A stretch of 64,000 bases of DNA from Allorhizobium borbori (GCF_014196535.1 NZ_JACIDU010000013.1:84051-148050), one strand, 5' to 3'; positions 1 through 8,508 are shown, counted from the stretch's first letter. The notes: a model not told the origin generated them from the letters alone. Numbers and translations are program-made.

Positions 1-83
1 GCGGCGTTCAGGGTTTCACTCACGGCGTCCGCCAGCGCTTCTGCCAGCGCCAGCCGTGTTTCATAGCTATGGATATGCGCCAT
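1..83 (-). CDS. pgl: 6-phosphogluconolactonase, N-terminal fragment
   Basis: This is the first part of a gene that leaves the window at base 1. It hydrolyses 6-phosphogluconolactone, the product of the neighbouring zwf enzyme. The visible peptide MAHIHSYETRLALAEALADA has the HxY..xxLAxALA pattern that opens bacterial Pgl proteins. I chose the ATG at 83 because GGAAGGA lies just upstream. An in-frame ATG at 107 overlaps the zwf stop as TGATG and is a possible alternative giving translational coupling. zwf-pgl-edd is a common order in rhizobia. The call rests on a short fragment plus context. Confidence 0.75.
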   Translation of the reverse strand, partial: MAHIHSYETRLALAEALADAVSETLNA

Positions 84-106
84 TTCGGTTCCTTCCGGCA
101 TGGGCA

Positions 107-1582
107 TCAGTCGACTTCGTGCCAGGTGCGGCCGTCGCGTTCGATGAGCGCGATGGAGCCACTCGGACCCCAGGTGCCCGAGGTGTAACCCTGCGCCACC
201 TGACCCGTCTCTTCCCAGCCCTTGAGAATGGGATCGACCCACTGCCACGCGGCTTCCACTTCGTCGCGGCGCATGAATAGCGTCTGGTTGGCGCGCACCA
301 TATCCATCAGCAGGCGCTCATAGGCATCGGGATTGCGGACGTCGAAGGCCTGCGCGAAGCTCATGTCAAGCGAGATGTGCTTGAAGCGCATGCCGCCCGG
401 ACCCGGCTCCTTGATCATCAGCCATTGCTTCACACCTTCATCCGGCTGCAGACGGATGACCAGTGTGTTAGCCTCGATCCGGCCGGTGGAATCGGTGAAG
501 ATCGAGTGTGGGATCGGCTTGAACTGCACGACGATTTCCGACATGCGCGTTGCCAGCCGCTTGCCGGTGCGGATGTAGAAGGGAACGCCGGCCCAGCGCC
601 AGTTGCCGATCTCGGCCTTGATGGCGACGAAGGTCTCGTTGTTGGAAACGCCGCCTTCGAGCTCGTCCAGATAGCCCTTGACCGGGCCGCCGGCGGAAGC
701 GCCGGCGCGGTATTGACCACGCACCGTCAGTCGCTCGGCATTGGCGGCGGTGATCGGCTTCAATGCGCGCAGAACCTTGAGCTTTTCGTCGCGCACCGCT
801 TCCGAATCCATCGAGGCGGGCGGTTCCATCGCCACCAGACAAAGAAGCTGGAGAATGTGGTTCTGCACCATGTCGCGCAGCGCACCTGCCTTGTCATAAT
901 AGCCGGCGCGACCTTCAAGGCCGACAGATTCCGCCACGGTAATCTGCACATGGTCGATATGGGCGGAATTCCACAGCGGCTCGTAGAGCGCGTTGGCAAA
1001 GCGCAGCACCATTAGGTTCTGCACCGTCTCCTTCCCGAGATAGTGGTCGATGCGATAGATCTGTTCTTCCTTGAACACCTTGCCGATCGTGTCGTTCAGC
1101 TCTTGCGCCGAGGCCAGATCGCGGCCGATCGGCTTTTCGACAACGATACGTGTCTGCCGGGTGATGAGCTTGAAATCGCGGATGCGTTCGGAAATATCGC
1201 CGAAGATTGCGGGTGCGACGGCGAGATAAAAGGCACGGATGCGCTCCTTGCCCTCTTCCAGCAGCGCCTTCAGGTCGGCCCAGCCTTCGGTCGATTTGGC
1301 ATCGACCTGCACATAGAACAGCCGCGCGCAGAATTTCGCGACCTGCACCTCGTCATATTCGCCCTGCTTGAGGTGTTCCTTCAGCGCATTCTGGGCGAAG
1401 GTGCGATAATCATCATGCGTCATCGCCGAGCGCGAAGCACCGATGATTCGTGTCGGTTCGGTGAACTGGTCGGCGAGCTGACGGTGATAAAGCGCCGGCA
1501 GAAGCTTGCGTTCGGCAAGGTCGCCCGTGCCGCCGAAAACGACGCAATCGAAGGGTTCGACGGGGATGATCTGGATGGACAT
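107..1582 (-). CDS. zwf: Glucose-6-phosphate 1-dehydrogenase
   Basis: Oxidises glucose 6-phosphate to 6-phosphogluconolactone with reduction of NADP+, the entry step of the Entner-Doudoroff and pentose phosphate routes; cytosolic. The 491-residue product has the N-terminal dinucleotide motif GGTGDLA within the first 25 residues and the family active-site motif RIDHYLGKE. Length is typical. The reading frame stays open upstream, but the ATG at 1582 starts the conserved MSIQIIPVEPFDCVVFGGTG segment, so I use it. The pgl gene follows with overlapping or near-overlapping signals, so the two are probably one transcript. An AT-rich stretch with ATTTAAAT at about 1631-1638 lies in the upstream promoter region. 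Confidence 0.96.
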   Translation of the reverse strand: MSIQIIPVEPFDCVVFGGTGDLAERKLLPALYHRQLADQFTEPTRIIGASRSAMTHDDYRTFAQNALKEHLKQGEYDEVQVAKFCARLFYVQVDAKSTEGWADLKALLEEGKERIRAFYLAVAPAIFGDISERIRDFKLITRQTRIVVEKPIGRDLASAQELNDTIGKVFKEEQIYRIDHYLGKETVQNLMVLRFANALYEPLWNSAHIDHVQITVAESVGLEGRAGYYDKAGALRDMVQNHILQLLCLVAMEPPASMDSEAVRDEKLKVLRALKPITAANAERLTVRGQYRAGASAGGPVKGYLDELEGGVSNNETFVAIKAEIGNWRWAGVPFYIRTGKRLATRMSEIVVQFKPIPHSIFTDSTGRIEANTLVIRLQPDEGVKQWLMIKEPGPGGMRFKHISLDMSFAQAFDVRNPDAYERLLMDMVRANQTLFMRRDEVEAAWQWVDPILKGWEETGQVAQGYTSGTWGPSGSIALIERDGRTWHEVD

Positions 1583-1802
1583 GCGATTTCTCTTCTCCGC
1601 GAAAGAATGACGGGCATCATAATCTAATCGATTTAAATACGCCAGTGTGCAACGCAACAAAAATCGGGCAGCCATGCCCGACGCCCCCGCTCGCCGGCGA
1701 AAGAGGGGTGCGGCCGGACGTTGGGGAAACACTATCGTTCTGTTTACGCAACGGCTTCACGAAGAACGGACAAGCCTGCGCAAGTCATGCACTGCGAAAT
1801 TG

Positions 1803-1827
1803 ACAAAACAGGCTTGTCACAGCCTGT
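1803..1827 (-). terminator. Terminator of the first oxidase gene
   Basis: On the minus strand ACAGGCT (1827-1821) pairs with AGCCTGT (1814-1808) across a six-base loop, followed by TTTTGTC. The stem overlaps the stop codon of the oxidase gene. It separates that operon from zwf downstream. Confidence 0.55.
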
Positions 1828-3103
1828 CCTTCAGCGCGTACCAGGAAAGGGCGAGGAAGAGCAGCGGCGCCCGAAGGCTTGCGCCACCCGGAAACGCCCG
1901 GACATTCAGCTCTTTCAGAAGCTCCAGATCCGGGCTGCGGCCCAGCACCGCTTCGGCATAAAGCCGCCCGCAATAGTTGGAAAGCATGACGCCGTGGCCG
2001 GAATAGCCGCCGATGGAGACGACATTCGGCATTACCTCCCGCGCGAAGGGTTGTCGCGGCAGGGTAATGCCCACCGAACCACCCCAGGCGTGGGTAAAGG
2101 CAATATCCTTCAGTGCCGGATAGATTTCCGTCACCTGCCGGTGAATGTGGGCGGAAATATCCGTCGGATGATCGGCGGTATAGGCCTCGCGCCCGCCAAA
2201 CAGCAGACGGTTATCCTTCGTTTTGCGGAAATAGCGCACGACGAAGCGCGAATCGGCCACCGCCTCCTTGCCGGGGATCACATTCGGAAAATCATCGAGT
2301 GGCACTGTGGCGCCGATGAAGGAACGGATTGGCATGACATGCGCCGCCGTCACCGGTTCCAGTCCGCCAATATAGGCATTCGTGGCGATCAGCGCCTTGC
2401 CGGCGGTGATCGTACCGGTCGCCGTGTCGATTTCCACCTTGCCGCCGCCCGAACGGATGGCCGTGGCCGGCGTATTCTCGAAAATCGCGGCACCGGCGGC
2501 GCGCGCCGCGTTGGCCAGTCCGATCAGAAGCTTCATCGGCTGGATATGGCCGGTGCCCGTGTCGCGCACGCCGCAATAGTAACGGGTCGAACCTAGCCGT
2601 TCCGCCGTTTCCTTGCGGTCCATGAAGGTGGAGTGGGGGTAGTTGTAGCGCGCGGCGGCAATCTCGGCATTGGCCTGATAATCGCGCTCATAACCCGGCT
2701 TGTGCGCCACATTCATCTGGCCCGGCAGGTAATCCATGTCGATGCCGTGTTCGGCGGCAAAATCCATCACATGCTTCTTGGCGCTTTCGGCAAGATCGAA
2801 CAGCGCCTTGGATCGCGTAAAGCCGAGCTTCGCCTCCATCTCTTCCGGCCACCAGCGCTGGCCGGTGCCGAACTGGCCGCCATTGCGGCCGGAAGCGCCA
2901 TCGCCCAGATGATGCGCCTCGATGAGGGCAACGGAGACGCCGGCCTTCGCCAGCGCATAGGCGGCCTGAAGGCCAGTGAAGCCACCGCCGACAATGGCGA
3001 CGTCAACGGTGCGCGAACCGTCGAGCGCGGCAAAATCCGGGCGCGCGCCCGCATCGGCCTGATACCAGGAAATGCCCGGCGCAATGGGGCTCTGCCACAG
3101 CAT
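1817..3103 (-). CDS. puuB: FAD-dependent oxidoreductase, gamma-glutamylputrescine oxidase-like
   Basis: A DAO-superfamily flavoprotein of 428 residues. The N-terminal Rossmann motif VAIVGGGFTGLQAAYALAKA lies near residues 35-55, followed by the GDGASGRNGGQ segment typical of the PuuB/OrdL group. By family it oxidises the amine of a gamma-glutamylated polyamine to an aldehyde, releasing ammonia and H2O2. It begins 9 nt after a glutamine-synthetase-like ligase gene and has an AAGGGGA ribosome site, so the pair is co-transcribed as ligase then oxidase, the order of the Puu pathway. The substrate is inferred from this partner; a paralogue lies at 32247-33551. Confidence 0.8.
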   Translation of the reverse strand: MLWQSPIAPGISWYQADAGARPDFAALDGSRTVDVAIVGGGFTGLQAAYALAKAGVSVALIEAHHLGDGASGRNGGQFGTGQRWWPEEMEAKLGFTRSKALFDLAESAKKHVMDFAAEHGIDMDYLPGQMNVAHKPGYERDYQANAEIAAARYNYPHSTFMDRKETAERLGSTRYYCGVRDTGTGHIQPMKLLIGLANAARAAGAAIFENTPATAIRSGGGKVEIDTATGTITAGKALIATNAYIGGLEPVTAAHVMPIRSFIGATVPLDDFPNVIPGKEAVADSRFVVRYFRKTKDNRLLFGGREAYTADHPTDISAHIHRQVTEIYPALKDIAFTHAWGGSVGITLPRQPFAREVMPNVVSIGGYSGHGVMLSNYCGRLYAEAVLGRSPDLELLKELNVRAFPGGASLRAPLLFLALSWYALKDRL

Positions 3104-3112
3104 GATGTCCCC

Positions 3113-4552
3113 TTAGACGTTGAGAAGCAGGAATTCCCGCTCCCACGGGCTGATCACCTGCATGAAAGTTTCAAACTCCGCCCGCTTCACCCCGGCGTAG
3201 AGGCCGATGAATTCCGCGCCCAGCACGTCGGCCAGATCCGGGGCATCTTCCAGAAGCGCCACGGCTTCCAGCAGGCCGCGCGGCAGTTCGATGAGGCCTT
3301 CGTTGGCGGTGTCCTCGGTCGGGGCGGTCGGCTCCACCTTGTTGACCATGCCGAGCCAGCCGGCGGCAAGCGATGCGGCAAGCGCCAGATAGGGGTTTGC
3401 ATCGGAGGAGGGCAGGCGGTTTTCCACACGCCGCGCCGCCGCATCCGAAACCGGCACGCGGAAGGCCGTGGTGCGGTTGTCATAGCCCCAGGCGGTGTTC
3501 ACCGGGGCCGCCATATCCGGTGTCAGGCGGCGATAGGAATTCACATAGGGCGCCATCATCACCAGACCGGCCGGCACATATTTCTGCATGCCGCCAATGA
3601 AGTGGAAGAATTCCGGTGAAGCATCGCCGTTCGGCAGGGAGAAGATGTTCTTGCCGGTCTTTGCGTCGACCACGGACTGGTGGATATGCATGGCCGAACC
3701 GGGCTGGCCCTGCATGGGCTTGGCCATGAAGGTGGCATAGATGCCGTGCTTCATCGCCGCTTCGCGAATGGTGCGCTTGAACAGGAACACCTGATCGGCA
3801 AGCGCAATGGGATCGCCGTGGCGCAGGTTGATCTCGAGCTGGGCCGGGCCTTCCTCGTGAATGAGCGTATCGATTTCGAGACCCTGCCCCTCGGAGAAGT
3901 GGTAGATGTCATCGATCAGCTCGTCGAATTCGTTGATGCCGGCGATCGAATAGCCCTGACCGCCGACGATGGAGCGGCCCGAACGGCCCTTCGGCGGATA
4001 GAGCGGATAATCCGGATCTTCGTTCTTGGCGACGAGGTAGAACTCGATTTCCGGCGCGACGATCGGCTTCCAGCCGCGCTCGGTGTAAAGGCTCAGCACG
4101 CGCTTCAGCACGTTGCGGGGGGTATAAGGCGCTTCCTTGCCATCGGCGCCGACCACATCGCAGATCACCTGCGCGGTCGGATCGGTTTCCCACGGCACGG
4201 CGGAAAGGGTGGAGAGGTCCGGCATCAGCTTGAGGTCGCTGTCGCGCGGCTCGTAGCGGAAGTTTGCCGTCTCATCGGGATATTCGCCGGAAATGGTGTG
4301 GCGGTAGAGCGCCGAAGGCAGGGCAAGCGAGGTGTTGCCGGTGAATTTGGAGGTCGGCATCATCTTGCCGCGCGGCACACCGGCAAAGTCGGGCGTGATG
4401 CACTCGATGTCCTCGATGCCTCGGGCGCGCAGCCAAAGGGCGGCTTCCTTCCAGTTGGCCACCCCCTTGGGCTGGTCGAAGCTTGGTTGCGGCACGGCCG
4501 CTTTCGTCTGGGGTTTGCTGGAAGAGGCGCCTGATTTGCGTTTGGCGGGCAT
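3113..4552 (-). CDS. puuA: Glutamine-synthetase family ligase (gamma-glutamylpolyamine synthetase-like)
   Basis: A 479-residue member of the type I glutamine-synthetase fold. Visible family elements are the metal-site strand VAPEIEFYL, MHIHQSV, NSYRRLTPDMAAPVNTAWG and the C-terminal ENRLPSSDANPYLALA. True GlnA is normally single-copy and does not sit beside a PuuB-like oxidase, so an ATP-dependent gamma-glutamylation of putrescine or another amine is the better reading. The first 30 residues are a Lys/Ser/Pro/Gln-rich extension that the second copy (33555-34913) lacks. The gene heads an operon with the oxidase and is divergent from a flavoprotein gene across a 100-nt spacer. Ethanolamine or other amine substrates remain possible. 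Confidence 0.8.
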   Translation of the reverse strand: MPAKRKSGASSSKPQTKAAVPQPSFDQPKGVANWKEAALWLRARGIEDIECITPDFAGVPRGKMMPTSKFTGNTSLALPSALYRHTISGEYPDETANFRYEPRDSDLKLMPDLSTLSAVPWETDPTAQVICDVVGADGKEAPYTPRNVLKRVLSLYTERGWKPIVAPEIEFYLVAKNEDPDYPLYPPKGRSGRSIVGGQGYSIAGINEFDELIDDIYHFSEGQGLEIDTLIHEEGPAQLEINLRHGDPIALADQVFLFKRTIREAAMKHGIYATFMAKPMQGQPGSAMHIHQSVVDAKTGKNIFSLPNGDASPEFFHFIGGMQKYVPAGLVMMAPYVNSYRRLTPDMAAPVNTAWGYDNRTTAFRVPVSDAAARRVENRLPSSDANPYLALAASLAAGWLGMVNKVEPTAPTEDTANEGLIELPRGLLEAVALLEDAPDLADVLGAEFIGLYAGVKRAEFETFMQVISPWEREFLLLNV

Positions 4553-4652
4553 GGATCACCGGTTTGATGTTTCGGTCTGAGCCATGATAGACGCGGCTTG
4601 ACGCGTTTGGCGAGAGGAAAAACGGCGAAGCTTTCGCCGGGAAGGACAAGTC

Positions 4653-5834
4653 GTGGTTCACAAGCAGGATGTGATCGTGATCGGTGCCGGAGCAGCCGGC
4701 ATGATGTGCGCGCTGACGGCAGCCCGCCGCGGCCGGCGGGTCGCCATTCTGGACCATGCCGCAGCACCAGGCGAAAAGATCCGCATTTCCGGCGGTGGGC
4801 GCTGCAATTTCACCAATATCCATGCCGGACCGAAGAACTATCTCTCCGCCAATCCGCATTTCGCCAAGTCGGCGCTCGCCCGCTTCAAGCCGGCGGATTT
4901 CATCGCCATGGTGGATGCCCACGGCATTTCCTGGCATGAGAAGACGCTGGGCCAGCTCTTCTGCGATGGCAGCGCCAAGGATATCATCGGCCTTTTCCTG
5001 AAGGAGCTTGCGGCGGCGGGCGCACGGCTTCACCTGAAACAGTCGGTCGTTTCCGTCGAAAGGAACGGCGACACCTTCCGGGTGAAGACGGAGACGGATG
5101 TATTCGAGGCGCCGGCGCTGGTCGTGGCCTCCGGCGGCAAGTCGATTCCCAAAATGGGTGCGACCGGGCTTGCCTACCGGATTGCCGGTGAGTTCGGCCT
5201 GAACGTGCTTGAAACCCGCCCCGGCCTCGTGCCGCTGACGCTTGATCCGGCATTTCTGGAAAAGATCGCGCCGCTGGCCGGCATTTCGGTTGATGCCGAG
5301 GTGCGTCATGGCAAGACAGCCTTCCGCGAGGCGCTGCTTTTCACCCATCGCGGGCTGTCCGGCCCTGCCATCCTGCAAATCTCCTCCTATTGGCGGGAAG
5401 GCGACGAGATTTCGATCCGCATCGAACCCGATAAGGATTTCGCCGCGCTGTTCGATGCGGCCCGGCGCGAAAACGGGCGGCAATCCGTGGCGACGGCGCT
5501 TGCCGCCGCTCTGCCGAAGCGGCTGGCGCAATTCTTCGTAACCGAAACGGGCACGGAAAGGCCGCTCGCCGAACTCTCCGGCAAGGCGCAGGCCGCGGTG
5601 GTGGATCGGTTACGGGACTGGCGCATTCGTCCGGCCGGTTCCGAAGGCTACCGAACGGCGGAAGTGACGCTTGGTGGCGTCGATACGGGCGGGCTCGATT
5701 CCCGCACCATGCAGGCGAAGGCCGTGCCCGGCCTCTATTTCATCGGTGAATGTGTGGATGTGACCGGTTGGCTTGGTGGCTATAATTTTCAGTGGGCCTG
5801 GGCATCGGGTCATGCGGCGGGGGAGGCGGTCTGA
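4653..5834 (+). CDS. BaiN/HI0933-family NAD(P)/FAD-dependent oxidoreductase
   Basis: A 393-residue flavoprotein of the HI0933/BaiN family. The N-terminus has VIVIGAGAAGMMCALTAARR followed by GEKIRISGGGRCNFTN, the hallmark of this group. The C-terminus carries GLYFIGECVDVTGWLGGYN, the second FAD-contacting motif. The start is a GTG at 4653, supported by GGAAGGA 6-8 nt upstream. The physiological substrate of these proteins in proteobacteria is not established; BaiN itself was assigned to bile-acid reduction in gut clostridia, which should not be carried over. Divergent from the ligase gene and apparently monocistronic. Confidence 0.85.
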   Translation: MVHKQDVIVIGAGAAGMMCALTAARRGRRVAILDHAAAPGEKIRISGGGRCNFTNIHAGPKNYLSANPHFAKSALARFKPADFIAMVDAHGISWHEKTLGQLFCDGSAKDIIGLFLKELAAAGARLHLKQSVVSVERNGDTFRVKTETDVFEAPALVVASGGKSIPKMGATGLAYRIAGEFGLNVLETRPGLVPLTLDPAFLEKIAPLAGISVDAEVRHGKTAFREALLFTHRGLSGPAILQISSYWREGDEISIRIEPDKDFAALFDAARRENGRQSVATALAAALPKRLAQFFVTETGTERPLAELSGKAQAAVVDRLRDWRIRPAGSEGYRTAEVTLGGVDTGGLDSRTMQAKAVPGLYFIGECVDVTGWLGGYNFQWAWASGHAAGEAV

Positions 5835-6034
5835 CACGACCCGCAGGAAATCGCACCATTTTTCGGGGTGGTCGATTCATCCGATCTTAAAGAGTCAGGT
5901 GGGATGCTCTCCCTCCGGGATGGTGTAGCCGTCCCGCTGGTCTGCCCGGCCTCCGGAACGAAGCCGCATCATGATGATTGGCCGACCTGCCCTCGTGGCA
6001 TGATAGACTTCACCCGTTTCCGGGATGCCTGTCC

Positions 6035-6178
6035 ATGACCAGACTGCGCCACCGTGCCCGCGCCATTGCCCTTGCCGAAACCCGCTACCAGAACGCGCTT
6101 CTTTTCTGGCGCCTGACGGGACTTGGTCTCGCCGCCCTGGCGGCCTGGTATCTGCTGCCGCCGCTTTCGGTGGTCTGA
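6035..6178 (+). CDS. Small single-pass membrane protein, unknown
   Basis: A possible 47-residue protein starting MTRLRHRARAIALAETRYQ. It has a basic, helical N-terminal half followed by one hydrophobic segment (GLGLAALAAWYLLPPLSVV) at the C-terminus. It lies alone on the plus strand and is followed by a terminator-like hairpin at 6255-6292, which supports a transcript. No clear ribosome site is visible and I recognise no family, so it may be spurious. Confidence 0.4.
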   Translation: MTRLRHRARAIALAETRYQNALLFWRLTGLGLAALAAWYLLPPLSVV

Positions 6179-6254
6179 AAGCCCTCTGACGCAGCGGTCG
6201 TATCGCGGCAGCGACGCGTCACACTGCGCGCGCATCCTTTTCCCAAACGCAAGA

Positions 6255-6292
6255 AACCGCGACGGCTTGGGCCATCGGCGGTCTCTTTTTTT
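6255..6292 (+). terminator. Terminator-like hairpin with T tract
   Basis: ACCGC (6256-6260) can pair with GCGGT (6278-6282), with further GGC/GCC pairing inside, followed by CTC and seven Ts. It would end the transcript of the small gene at 6035-6178. Confidence 0.45.
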
Positions 6293-6350
6293 CCTCCTCA
6301 GGAAATCACGGGAACCGGCTGAGCCTGGCGGTTACGGTTCCGAAAGGGCA

Positions 6351-6382
6351 ACATCGGCCCGGTTACGGGGCCGGGCCGATGT
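6351..6382. repeat. Perfect 12-bp inverted repeat in the 6179-6488 spacer
   Basis: ACATCGGCCCGG (6351-6362) and CCGGGCCGATGT (6371-6382) are exact inverse complements around an eight-base loop. No T tract follows on either strand. The 310-nt spacer 6179-6488 otherwise holds only the terminator at 6255-6292; I see no gene in it. Confidence 0.5.
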
Positions 6383-6488
6383 GTAAGCGGGACGAATTCC
6401 ATGGAAACCGGGAGAGTTTCCAAAGGGTTCTTCATGAATTCGCCCCTGGGACATGGCGGCTCATGGCAGCCGCCAATGGGGAATTGTC

Positions 6489-6740
6489 TCAAGCCACTTC
6501 GCTGCGGGGCGCGTTGGCCAGGATAACGGGGATCAGAAGATCGCCCCAGTTGCCATTGCCGCCGTGGTGACGCGCCGAGCGGACCAGCTCAACCGACACG
6601 CCGGCATCGACTGCCTTCATGATCGACTGGTTCAGGCGGTGCAGGTCGTTGGCAACCATGCGGATCATCGCCTGCTGATCGGTGTTCATCGCGGAAGCCT
6701 GTTCTTCGGCGCGTTCCTTGACTCGGGTCTGCGGGGTCAT
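6489..6740 (-). CDS. Conserved rhizobial hypothetical protein (83 aa)
   Basis: An 83-residue soluble protein without signal peptide or membrane segment. Its body (MNTDQQAMIRMVANDLHRLN, then VELVRSARHHGG) looks like a short conserved family I recall from rhizobia, function unknown. The start at 6740 has an AGGAG site eight bases upstream. It is divergent from the ScfR-type regulator, and the shared 305-nt spacer carries several TTTTACA-type motifs, so co-regulation or repression by that regulator is plausible. I do not assign a function. Confidence 0.7.
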   Translation of the reverse strand: MTPQTRVKERAEEQASAMNTDQQAMIRMVANDLHRLNQSIMKAVDAGVSVELVRSARHHGGNGNWGDLLIPVILANAPRSEVA

Positions 6741-6789
6741 GGCATTTCTCCTCTTGTGATCCGGGGTTCTTGATCTTTCGCCATGGCGG

Positions 6790-7038
6790 TTTGTAAAAAC
6801 CGGTCACGACATCCTGTATTTCTGTCTCTCGTCCCGGACGCTCCTCCTCCGTGAGCTGTCTTGCCCGGTTCTGATGTGACTGGTTTTACAAAACATCGGA
6901 TGGAAGCGCTAGAAAAAACGTAAAAACAACGGCTTGAAAAGGGTCAGGATGTCTTGTCTTTGACAAAAGACGAATGTAAAATTGTAAATCTTGTAAAGGC
7001 GACCGTGCGCCTTTCTGTCGAAAATTTTGTCAAAAGGC
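6790..7038. promoter_or_regulatory. Divergent promoter region with repeated TTTTACA/TGTAAAA motifs
   Basis: This gene-free spacer contains TTTGTAAAAACCGGT (6790-6804) and, inverted, ACTGGTTTTACAAAA (6879-6893). TGTAAA cores also occur at about 6975, 6983 and 6992, and GTAAAAA precedes the regulator start. Repeated copies on both sides of the divergent promoters suggest binding sites for a DNA-binding protein, perhaps the ScfR-type regulator itself. The motifs are seen directly; the binding protein is inferred. Confidence 0.45.
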
Positions 7039-7045
7039 TGTAAAA

Positions 7046-8455
7046 ATGGCGGAAAAGAAGATCTTTGCCGGCCCGCGTGTCAAGCGCATCCGCGCCAGTC
7101 TCGATCTCACCCAGACGGCCATGGCCGAGGCGCTCGGCATTTCGCCGTCCTATCTCAATCTCATCGAGCGCAACCAGCGCCCGCTGACGGTGCAGCTTCT
7201 GCTGAAACTGGCCACCGTCTACAAGGTCGACCTCGATGAATTGCAGGGCGAGGCGGCAGGCGCTGTCGGCCATCTGCGCGAGATCTTTGCCGATCCGCTT
7301 CTGGCTGGTGAGGTGCCGGGCGAGCATGAACTGGTGGAACTGGCCGATGCCGCGCCGAATGCTGCCACCGCGCTCGTCAAGCTCTACCGCGCCTATAAGG
7401 AGCAGACGGCGCGGCTGTCCGACCTTGCTGCTCTTCTGGCGCAGGAGGGGCACGAGACGACGCTCTCCGGCGCCCGCCTGCCGATGGACGAGGTGCGCGG
7501 CACGCTGGAGCGCCGGGCGAATTTCTTCGCCCGTATCGAGGATGCCGCGGAGGCTTTCCATGCCAGGCTTGCGCCCGGTGACGATCTCTCGGGCGCGTTG
7601 AAGGCATGGCTGCGCAGCGAACACGGCATCGCCGTTCGTCTCTTGCCGGTCGAGGCCATGCCGAACCTGCGCCGCCGTTACGACCGTCACTCGATGCGCC
7701 TGTTCCTGTCCGACCGGCTGTCCCCCTTCGACCAGACACGCGAGCTGGCGATGGAAGCCGTCCTTCTTTCCATCGGGGCGGATATTGCCACCGAACTGGA
7801 CGGCCTGGGGCTCGATGGTGACGAGGCCCGGCGTATCGCCCGTTTCGAGCTGGCGCGCTATGCGGCCCATGCGCTGATGATGCCTTACGGCGCCTTCCTT
7901 TCCGCCGCGCTGCGTAATCGCTACGACATCGATCTCCTGCGCAGCCGGTTCGCCGTGTCCTTCGAGCAGGCCGCCAATCGGCTGACGACGCTTGCGCGGC
8001 CCGGCAGCACCGGCGTGCCCTTCTTCCTCGTTGAAATGGACCATGCCGGCAATGTGCTGCGGCTGGCTGGTGCGCAAGGCTTTCCGCGCACCCGCTTCGG
8101 TGGGCTCTGTCCTAAACTGAATATCCACTCCGCCTTTGCCCAGCCGGCGCAGCTTCTGGTCGATCGGGTGGAAATGCCGGATGGCGGTGGTTTTCTCACG
8201 GTGTCGCGCACGCTCAAAGGGCCGCAAATGCCGTTCAGCGAAAGGGTGCGCCGCTCTGCGGTGCTCATCGGTTGCGATATCGCTCACCGCGACGAGGTGG
8301 TTTACGGCGCGGCCGCCACCGCAACCATCCCTGTCGGTACGGCCTGCCGGTTGTGCGAGCGTCGTGGCTGCCTGTCCCGCGCCGAGCCGCCGCTGACGCG
8401 CCCGCTCGGTCTCGACGAGATGGTGACGGGACTCTCCGCCTTCGATTTCCAGTGA
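7046..8455 (+). CDS. ScfR/RamB-type short-chain acyl-CoA-responsive regulator
   Basis: A 469-residue cytosolic transcription factor. Residues about 8-65 form an XRE helix-turn-helix (VKRIRASLDLTQTAMAEALG, then PSYLNLIERNQRPL). An ImmA/IrrE-like domain without an obvious HExxH follows in the middle. The C-terminal half has the family block with a CRLCERRGCLSR cysteine cluster. This architecture is that of RamB in actinobacteria and PccR/ScfR proteins, which sense short-chain acyl-CoAs and control acetate or propionate metabolism. No such metabolic gene is adjacent; the nearest candidates are the 83-aa divergent gene and potF downstream. The start at 7046 is the first ATG before the conserved HTH. 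Confidence 0.85.
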   Translation: MAEKKIFAGPRVKRIRASLDLTQTAMAEALGISPSYLNLIERNQRPLTVQLLLKLATVYKVDLDELQGEAAGAVGHLREIFADPLLAGEVPGEHELVELADAAPNAATALVKLYRAYKEQTARLSDLAALLAQEGHETTLSGARLPMDEVRGTLERRANFFARIEDAAEAFHARLAPGDDLSGALKAWLRSEHGIAVRLLPVEAMPNLRRRYDRHSMRLFLSDRLSPFDQTRELAMEAVLLSIGADIATELDGLGLDGDEARRIARFELARYAAHALMMPYGAFLSAALRNRYDIDLLRSRFAVSFEQAANRLTTLARPGSTGVPFFLVEMDHAGNVLRLAGAQGFPRTRFGGLCPKLNIHSAFAQPAQLLVDRVEMPDGGGFLTVSRTLKGPQMPFSERVRRSAVLIGCDIAHRDEVVYGAAATATIPVGTACRLCERRGCLSRAEPPLTRPLGLDEMVTGLSAFDFQ

Positions 8456-8477
8456 CGTTTACCGATTTCTGCCGCGC

Positions 8478-8508
8478 TGCAAATCTCCTCTTGTGGGGCG
8501 TGCAAATC
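8478..8508. promoter_or_regulatory. Direct repeat TGCAAATC pair upstream of potF
   Basis: TGCAAATC occurs at 8478-8485 and again at 8501-8508, a 23-bp period that places both on the same face of the helix. It lies 70-100 bp upstream of the potF start, a usual place for an activator or repressor site. The partner is unknown; RamB-family sites resemble TTTGCAAA, so the regulator just upstream is a candidate. Confidence 0.4.

Noticed and set aside
3113..4552. Main glutamine synthetase (glnA/glnII)
   Set aside because: It neighbours an amine oxidase, carries an unusual N-terminal extension, and a second relative with the same partner is present, which favours an amine ligase.
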